Shown piece after piece: positions 4,954-6,188 of a DNA stretch of 6,188 bases. Source of the stretch: Bacillota bacterium. Its GTDB lineage: Bacteria; Bacillota; Clostridia; Peptostreptococcales; Anaerovoracaceae. Where the stretch lies: positions 1-6,188 of the forward strand of contig JAFYKS010000323.1 in NCBI GenBank assembly GCA_017537495.1, read 5' to 3'. Within the stretch, counting starts at the first letter, position 1, and each line of letters starts with the position of its first letter. The notes beneath the pieces are model-generated. The model did no database searches and was not told where the DNA came from. It worked only from the letters and a program-made list of their open reading frames with translations. Position numbers and translations under genes: made by a program.

Positions 4954-5976
4954 ATGGCAAAATCATCCAACCAGAAACTGAAACTGATGTACCTTGCGAA
5001 GATTTTGCAGGAAAAAACAGACGAGGAGCATGGTCTGACCATGCCGGAGCTGATTGAGCAGCTGGCACTCTACGACGTGAAAGCGGAGCGGAAGAGCATC
5101 TACGATGACATTGAAGCTTTGCGGGAACAGATGGATATGGATGTGGCCAAGCGGACAGAAGGAGGCAGAACCGAGTATTACCTGGCGAGCCGGGATTTCG
5201 AACTGGCGGAACTGAAGCTGCTGGTGGATGCGGTACAGTCCTCCAGGTTTATGACCAAGGAGAAGACGGAGACATTGATTCGGAAGATTGAAGGTCTGAC
5301 CAGTACACACCAGGCGAAGCAGCTGTCACGTCAGGTCCATGTGGCCAACCGGATTAAAACCATGAATAAGTCCATCTACTACGCGGTGGATGACCTCCAT
5401 GCGGCTATTTCACAGAACCGGCAGATTTCCTTCCAGTATGTGAAGTGGAATGTGAAGATGGAACGGGAGCCGCAGCATAACGGCAAGGTATATAAAGTGA
5501 GCCCGTGGGCTCTCATGTGGGACGATGAGAACTACTATCTGGTGGCTTTTGAGAGTGAATCCAAGAGCATCCGCCACTACCGTGTGGACCGTATGACCGG
5601 TCTTCAGCGCCTGGAGGATCTGCGGGAAGGGGCGGAGCAGTTTAAGAATTTCGACATGGGGACTTACTCCCGAAAAACTTTCGGTATGTATCACGGCAGG
5701 GACGAGCATGTGACTCTGCGTTGCACCAATGATATGGCCGACGCCATCATCGACCGTTTCGGACAGGACCTGTTCCTGCGCCCGGTGGAAGGCATGGTGA
5801 TCGACGGCGTTCGACAGCCTTCGACACATTTCGATGTTACCGTCAAAGTCTCCATCAGCCCGGTGTTCCTGACCTGGCTCATGAATTTCGGCGGCCGGGT
5901 GCGTATCGCAGGCCCCCAGTGGGTAATAGATGAGCAGGTGAAGCTGGCCCGTGCCTGCATCGAGCAGTATGAATAG
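4954..5976 (+). CDS. WYL-domain transcription regulator with N-terminal HTH
   Basis: A 340-residue regulator of the usual length for HTH-WYL-WCX proteins. Residues 1-75 form a winged helix-turn-helix, with the recognition helix around ERKSIYDDIEALR (45-57) and a wing near GGRTEYYLA. A helical linker (about 80-140) follows. The WYL domain runs from about 140 to 215. Its signature reads PWALMWDDENYYLVAF, so the W-Y-L triplet is Y194-Y195-L196. The ligand-pocket side shows IRHYRVDRM (206-214) with conserved arginines. The C-terminal WCX part (about 240-340) oligomerises or gates the domain in known members. WYL regulators sense nucleic acids or nucleotide-like ligands and often control defence, DNA-repair or stress loci. 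Being last in the operon suggests autoregulation from the promoter at 1680, but I found no convincing operator. Function as a DNA-binding regulator is secure by family; ligand and targets are unknown. Confidence 0.94.
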   Translation: MAKSSNQKLKLMYLAKILQEKTDEEHGLTMPELIEQLALYDVKAERKSIYDDIEALREQMDMDVAKRTEGGRTEYYLASRDFELAELKLLVDAVQSSRFMTKEKTETLIRKIEGLTSTHQAKQLSRQVHVANRIKTMNKSIYYAVDDLHAAISQNRQISFQYVKWNVKMEREPQHNGKVYKVSPWALMWDDENYYLVAFESESKSIRHYRVDRMTGLQRLEDLREGAEQFKNFDMGTYSRKTFGMYHGRDEHVTLRCTNDMADAIIDRFGQDLFLRPVEGMVIDGVRQPSTHFDVTVKVSISPVFLTWLMNFGGRVRIAGPQWVIDEQVKLARACIEQYE

Positions 5977-5981
5977 AAAAG

Positions 5982-6009
5982 AAAAAGGACATCACCGGAT
6001 GTCCTTTTA
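5982..6009 (+). terminator. Bidirectional terminator between convergent genes
   Basis: GGACATC (5987-5993) pairs with GATGTCC (5998-6004) around ACCG. It is preceded by five A and followed by four T, so either strand yields a hairpin plus a U-tract. It lies six bases after the WYL stop and seven bases before the end of the minus-strand gene, so it can serve both. Confidence 0.92.
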
Positions 6010-6015
6010 TTATGC

Positions 6016-6188
6016 TTATTTTGTTTCTTCCTGGGCTTCGTTTATCAGATGATACATGGAGTGGGCCAGCAGGTTCTGTGCTGGCCAGTAGGTGTAGGAA
6101 CAGAGAATCCATGTCAGCCGGCTGGCCACGCCGAACATATCCACCGCAAGCATCAGATCGGAGAAGAGAAAGAGCACTCCGGCGATGG
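6016..6188 (-). CDS. YhhN/TMEM86 family membrane protein (lysoplasmalogenase-like), 3' end only
   Basis: The last 56 codons of a minus-strand gene whose start lies beyond the window; the stop TAA is at 6018-6016. The reading is hydrophobic, with a FLFSDLMLAVDMFG stretch and then SYTYWPAQNLLAHS. These match the C-terminal region of YhhN family proteins, where a conserved Ser-Asp in a membrane helix is followed by a final helix with TYxxAQxLI. Animal TMEM86 and some bacterial members hydrolyse the vinyl ether bond of lysoplasmalogens, which fits an anaerobe that may make plasmalogens, but many bacterial members are untested. The tail HLINEAQEETK is cytosolic-looking. Assignment rests on a short fragment, so it is moderate. 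The gene converges on the WYL gene and shares its terminator. Confidence 0.72.
   Translation of the reverse strand, partial: IAGVLFLFSDLMLAVDMFGVASRLTWILCSYTYWPAQNLLAHSMYHLINEAQEETK

Noticed and set aside
5879..6112. A minus-strand open frame across the bidirectional terminator
   Set aside because: It reads through the terminator and the convergent gene ends; the frame ending at 6016 gives the YhhN-like membrane protein instead.

Overview
The window looks like chromosomal DNA of a Gram-positive anaerobe in the Bacillota, most likely class Clostridia and plausibly Lachnospiraceae. This is inferred from strong AGGAGG-type ribosome sites, TATAAT-type promoters, tightly packed operons, moderate GC and the gene families present. 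It cannot be fixed to a species by eye. No tRNA, rRNA, insertion sequence, CRISPR array or phage gene was seen.

Layout: (1) 1-890 is the 3' part of an NhaC-family Na+/H+ antiporter gene that starts before the window. A hairpin terminator follows at 986-1019. (2) 1141-1641 is a single-gene unit for a small DEDDh (KapD/ERI-1-like) exonuclease-fold protein in which three of the five catalytic residues appear to be replaced. Its own terminator overlaps its last codons, so the stop codon lies in the hairpin loop. (3) An extended -10 promoter at 1680-1688 starts a five-gene operon (1714-5976): an alpha/beta hydrolase of the monoglyceride lipase/S33 type, a CbxX/CfxQ-type AAA+ ATPase with an unusual N-terminal extension, an 89-residue very acidic protein with four cysteines, a 264-residue protein I do not recognise, and a WYL-domain transcription regulator. 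Junctions are +4, -1, 0 and +3 bases, and each downstream ribosome site lies inside the end of the gene before it. (4) A bidirectional terminator at 5982-6009 separates this operon from a convergent minus-strand gene, the 3' end of a YhhN/TMEM86 (lysoplasmalogenase-family) membrane protein.

The part most likely to be undescribed is the operon core: AAA+ ATPase, acidic small protein, orphan protein and WYL regulator. A reasonable but unproven reading is a ligand-responsive, self-regulated protein-remodelling module in which the two unknown proteins are partners or substrates of the AAA+ ring. The hydrolase at the head of the operon keeps its Ser and Asp, but glutamine stands where the catalytic histidine is expected. 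The window therefore holds two neighbouring enzymes with altered catalytic sites.
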